Assembly: GCF_000799715.1 (NCBI RefSeq)
Contig: NZ_JUHG01000020.1
Coordinates: 225,777 to 289,776, forward strand
Source: Martinezella rhizogenes
Lineage (GTDB): Bacteria; Pseudomonadota; Alphaproteobacteria; Rhizobiales; Rhizobiaceae
Direction of reading: 5' to 3'
Length of the DNA: 64,000 nt
Part shown: positions 61,454-64,000 of the stretch, in pieces
Layout of the letters: every line of letters begins with the position of its first letter
How positions within the stretch are numbered: position 1 is the stretch's first letter
The notes under the pieces: model-generated
Seen by the model: only the letters and a program-made list of their open reading frames with translations
Told to the model about the DNA's origin: nothing
Databases searched by the model: none
Position numbers and translations under genes: made by a program

Positions 61454-61696
61454 ATGACGGCAATACTTCCTATTGAAATGCCAAGCCAGGATTCAGACTC
61501 GCTGAAGGAACTGGCATCTATCGCACGACTGATCACCTATGCGCGCCAAAGCGCCAAGAGCATGGAGGCAGAGTTCCCGGTCTGGTGCCTGGATCTCGCA
61601 CTCGGCGCCGTGTTGCAGGAAATGTACACAAACGGCTTGCAGATGCCGCTTTTTGACGAGGGCATGGACAAGGCGAACATGGCCGTTGCGCATTAA
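61454..61696 (+). CDS. Hypothetical 80-residue protein
   Basis: 80 residues, not recognised. Begins MTAILPIEMPSQDSDS and has two predicted helices (SLKELASIARLITYARQSAKSME; FPVWCLDLALGAVLQEMY). AAAGGGG precedes the ATG at 61454. Follows tfuA by 133 bp on the same strand and could belong to the peptide locus. Ends before a perfect hairpin. Confidence 0.62.
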   Translation: MTAILPIEMPSQDSDSLKELASIARLITYARQSAKSMEAEFPVWCLDLALGAVLQEMYTNGLQMPLFDEGMDKANMAVAH

Positions 61697-61730
61697 GCGC
61701 TTTCGAATTTCTGTCTTTGGGGGCGGAGAC

Positions 61731-61763
61731 AATGCCGGCATGGTCCAGAACCTTGCCGGCATT
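61731..61763. terminator. Hairpin between the orphan gene and tetR
   Basis: AATGCCGGCA / TGCCGGCATT, perfect 10-bp stem with a 13-base loop, between convergent genes; followed by GATGTTTT on the plus strand. Confidence 0.65.
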
Positions 61764-61793
61764 GATGTTTTGGACCCGGAAACGTGAAACCTG

Positions 61794-62474
61794 TCAATTT
61801 TTCTGATGCGGCTGGACGCCGGCGACGAAGATCGCGATGCAGTGCCGCAAATGCCGCAGGCGCGTTTCGCGGTCCGGCCAGTCGTTCGTTTTGCCGGGAA
61901 GCGTGATCATCGCGCCGAAGATCATGTTCATCAGCATGCGCGCGCCACTTCTGGCATCGGCAATTTCAATCAGGCCGCGCTGTTGCTGCACGTCGAGCCA
62001 GTCGGCCAGCATTTGTCGCGTCTGCTCAGCTCCTTGCGTGCGTAGCAGTGTCGCAATCTCGGGAAATTGCTGCGCCTCGCTCATAACGAAATGAATGAAG
62101 GCCTCACGGTCACGTTCGGCCGCTTCATCGATATCGATCATGAAAATCTGTTCGAGCGCCTCGGTGAGCGGCAAATTTTCCTTGGGGTCGCGCGGCAGGG
62201 CCAGCATCGAGGCACGGTGCTCAGCCATGAGCGCCATGAAAAGCTCTATCTTGCTCGAAAACAATCGGTAGAGGGTCTGTTTCGAAATCTTGCATCGCGC
62301 GGCCACGAGATCCGTGGTCGTGCCGCCGTAACCGAGCTCATGAAATGTCGCGCGGGCCGCCGCGATGATCTCCGCCCGCCTCGCATCGTCGCTCACCGTT
62401 TTCGGACGGCCGCGTTTGCGGGGAACAGCAGCCTGCTCCGCATCGCTCGCCCTTGCTTTCATCCGCACTTCCAT
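61794..62474 (-). CDS. TetR/AcrR-family regulator of the RND operon
   Basis: 226 residues. Basic leader RKRGRPKTVSDDARRAEIIAAARATFHELGYGGTTTDLVAARCKISKQTLYRLFSSKIELF is the HTH, followed by the TetR ligand domain. Divergent from the RND efflux operon with 82 bp between starts, so it very likely represses it. ATG at 62462 with GGAAG is an alternative start. Confidence 0.92.
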   Translation of the reverse strand: MEVRMKARASDAEQAAVPRKRGRPKTVSDDARRAEIIAAARATFHELGYGGTTTDLVAARCKISKQTLYRLFSSKIELFMALMAEHRASMLALPRDPKENLPLTEALEQIFMIDIDEAAERDREAFIHFVMSEAQQFPEIATLLRTQGAEQTRQMLADWLDVQQQRGLIEIADARSGARMLMNMIFGAMITLPGKTNDWPDRETRLRHLRHCIAIFVAGVQPHQKN

Positions 62475-62499
62475 CTTAACCTAAAAAAGCCAAATAAGA

Positions 62500-62536
62500 T
62501 TGACATTTACGGTGGTACAAATATTTTCCGTACTAC
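62500..62536 (+). promoter_or_regulatory. Promoter and TetR operator of the RND operon
   Basis: TTGACA at 62500-62505, 16 bases, TATTTT at 62522-62527. Over the -10 box lies GTGGTAC-N11-GTACTAC (62512-62536), an inverted repeat with one mismatch, in the right place for repression by the divergent TetR protein. Confidence 0.6.
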
Positions 62537-62556
62537 TTGGTACTGTAAATAAGGCA

Positions 62557-63873
62557 ATGGGAAATAGCAACGTGGGAAAGCTCGTCTCTTCTACCCCTGT
62601 ATCCGCACATCCGGCGCGAATCGGACGTTTTCCGGGCGTCCGGATCTCGCTCCTCGTCGCAGGGGTCGCCACCACGATGCTGCTGGCCGGCTGCAATGAG
62701 CAGAAGGCTGCCCAGGGCAATGCCCCAGCCGTCAAGACCGAAGTCAGCGCCATGACGCTGCATCCGCAATCGGTGGCGATTACCGCCGAACTGCCCGGCC
62801 GCACCAGCGCCTACCTGATTGCCGAGGTCCGGCCGCAGGTCGGCGGCATCATTCGCAGCCGCAATTTCAAGGAAGGCAGCGAAGTCGCCGCCGGCGACGT
62901 GCTCTACGAAATAGATCCAGCCTCCTATCAAGCCTCCTATGACAGCGCCACCGCCGCTTTGCAGAAGGCTGAGGGCGCCGTGCCAAGCGCCCAGTCGAAA
63001 GTGGATCGCTACAAGAGCTTGACGGCCCAGGACGCGGTCAGCAAACAGAATCTGGACGACGCGCTGTCAACCCTGGCGCAGGCGAAGGCCGATGTGGCAT
63101 CCGCCAAGGCGGCGCTGGAGACGGCGCGCATCAACCTCGACTACACCAAGATGCGTGCGCCGATCGCCGGCCGCGTCGATGCCTCGGCCGTGACCGTCGG
63201 TGCGCTTGTCACAGCCGACCAGACGACGGCGCTCACCACCATCCGCCAGCTCGATCCGATCAATGTCGACGTCACGCAGTCGAGCACGAACCTGCTCGAA
63301 TTCCGTCGCGCCATCGCGGACGGTCGGTTGAAGACCAGCGGCGACAACGTCTCCGTCCACCTGATGCTCGAAGACGCCACCCAGTACAAGGAAACCGGCA
63401 AGCTCGAATTCGCGGAAGCCGCAGTGGCAGAAACCGTCGGCACCATCACCGTGCGCGCCGTCTTCCCCAATCCGGATCGGATATTGTTGCCCGGCATGTA
63501 TGTTCGCGCCACCATCCAGGAGGGCGTCGCCGAAAACAGCTTCCTCGTGCCGCAGCGTGCCGTCACCCGCAACACCAAGGGCGAACCGATAGCGATGTTC
63601 GTGACCGCCGAGAACAAGGTGCAGCAGCGGGTGCTGAAGGTGCAGCGAAGCATCGGCAATAGCTGGCTGGTGAACGAGGGCATGAAGGATGGCGATCGCG
63701 TGATCGTCGAAGGCAGCCAGCGCGTACGCGACGGCCAGGATGTCAACGCCACCGCCGTGACCATCGACGACGCGACCGGTGAGGTGAAGCAGGCCGCCGG
63801 CGATGGCAAGCCCGCCGAGCAGGCTGGGCTGGAAAAGACCGATACCAAAGCCGCCTCCGGCGCCCAGAAGTGA
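62557..63873 (+). CDS. RND efflux membrane fusion protein (AcrA/MexA-like)
   Basis: 438 residues. A lipoprotein signal (VRISLLVAGVATTMLLAGC) gives lipid-anchored Cys, then the MFP order: lipoyl (VGGIIRSRNFKEGSEVAAGDVLYEIDPASYQASYDSA), coiled-coil hairpin with AEGAVPSAQSKVDRYKSL, beta-barrel (YTKMRAPIAGRVDASAVTVGALVT) and membrane-proximal domain. Links the pump to an outer-membrane channel. ATG at 62557 follows AAGG. The pump gene starts 8 bp after. Confidence 0.95.
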   Translation: MGNSNVGKLVSSTPVSAHPARIGRFPGVRISLLVAGVATTMLLAGCNEQKAAQGNAPAVKTEVSAMTLHPQSVAITAELPGRTSAYLIAEVRPQVGGIIRSRNFKEGSEVAAGDVLYEIDPASYQASYDSATAALQKAEGAVPSAQSKVDRYKSLTAQDAVSKQNLDDALSTLAQAKADVASAKAALETARINLDYTKMRAPIAGRVDASAVTVGALVTADQTTALTTIRQLDPINVDVTQSSTNLLEFRRAIADGRLKTSGDNVSVHLMLEDATQYKETGKLEFAEAAVAETVGTITVRAVFPNPDRILLPGMYVRATIQEGVAENSFLVPQRAVTRNTKGEPIAMFVTAENKVQQRVLKVQRSIGNSWLVNEGMKDGDRVIVEGSQRVRDGQDVNATAVTIDDATGEVKQAAGDGKPAEQAGLEKTDTKAASGAQK

Positions 63874-63881
63874 GATAAGCG

Positions 63882-64000
63882 ATGTCGCGTTTTTTCATCG
63901 ACCGGCCGATCTTTGCCTGGGTCATTGCCATCGTCATCATGCTGGCGGGCGCGCTGTCGATCCTGACGCTGTCGATCTCGCAATATCCGCAGATCGCCCC
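63882..64000 (+). CDS. RND efflux pump (AcrB/HAE1 family), 3' part outside window
   Basis: First 39 codons only. SRFFIDRPIFAWVIAIVIMLAGALSILTLSISQYPQIAP is the unmistakable N-terminus and TM1 of HAE-1 pumps (about 1040 residues). Co-transcribed with the fusion protein gene. Confidence 0.95.
   Translation, partial: MSRFFIDRPIFAWVIAIVIMLAGALSILTLSISQYPQIA

Noticed and set aside
1..64000. CRISPR arrays, insertion sequences, prophage
   Set aside because: No regularly spaced direct repeats, transposase or phage structural genes were seen on either strand.

Overview
The window is about 62% GC and reads as the chromosome of a Rhizobiales alphaproteobacterium, most like Rhizobium/Agrobacterium. Evidence: leuC, xthA, a Tat-type lolA, ftsK, glnK-amtB and tesB lie together; the regulators are of rhizobial type (PhrR/PraR-like XRE, CenR-like response regulator, MocR, HxlR); and a short intergenic repeat that I recall from rhizobial genomes is present at 8450-8545. 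No rRNA, integrase, transposase, phage module or CRISPR array was seen. One tRNA, tRNA-Gly(GCC), is at 21335-21409.

Layout. 1-23 kb is mostly housekeeping: the 3' part of leuC, several regulator/target pairs (MarR/EamA, LysR/GST, HxlR/DoxX-SDR), aldo-keto reductase, an L,D-transpeptidase, a CenR-like regulator with a cyclic-nucleotide-binding partner, xthA, lolA, ftsK, glnK-amtB, tesB, a UbiH-family hydroxylase, Trm112-like and Lon-domain proteins, a YbbN-type thioredoxin, a prolyl-tRNA editing protein and an aldehyde dehydrogenase. 24.9-35.1 kb (minus strand) holds a two-component system followed by nine tightly packed genes: HAD phosphatase, class III aminotransferase, arginase-fold protein, small EamA permease, fatty acid desaturase, alpha/beta hydrolase, FemAB-like acyltransferase, second small permease and a cyclopropane-fatty-acid-synthase-type methyltransferase. 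Most junctions overlap or share bases, so they probably form one pathway. My inference is a modified amino- or acyl-lipid made and flipped in the envelope.

35-43.6 kb holds more regulator/target pairs (LysR/VOC, MocR/EamA, DUF1348-TetR) with recognisable operators, a glucoamylase-family protein, an Ldh-type dehydrogenase, a stand-alone Lrp ligand-binding domain and a NIPSNAP protein. 43.8-51.7 kb is a surface-polysaccharide block: two glycosyltransferases, a Wzx-type flippase, a tandem alpha/beta hydrolase with altered nucleophiles, a hairpin-rich spacer and a TctDE-like two-component system. 51.8-55.6 kb has an orphan DnaB-like ATPase and an SsuACB/NMT1-type ABC importer.

57.1-61.7 kb is the most unusual part. 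A SARP/BTAD-TPR regulator is followed by a 72-residue peptide with a strong ribosome binding site, then YcaO and TfuA genes overlapping by 4 bp, then an 80-residue orphan protein. This has the shape of a minimal YcaO-TfuA (thioamide-type) ribosomal peptide system with no recognisable protease or dedicated transporter. A TetR-controlled RND efflux operon (membrane fusion protein and the start of the pump) closes the window.
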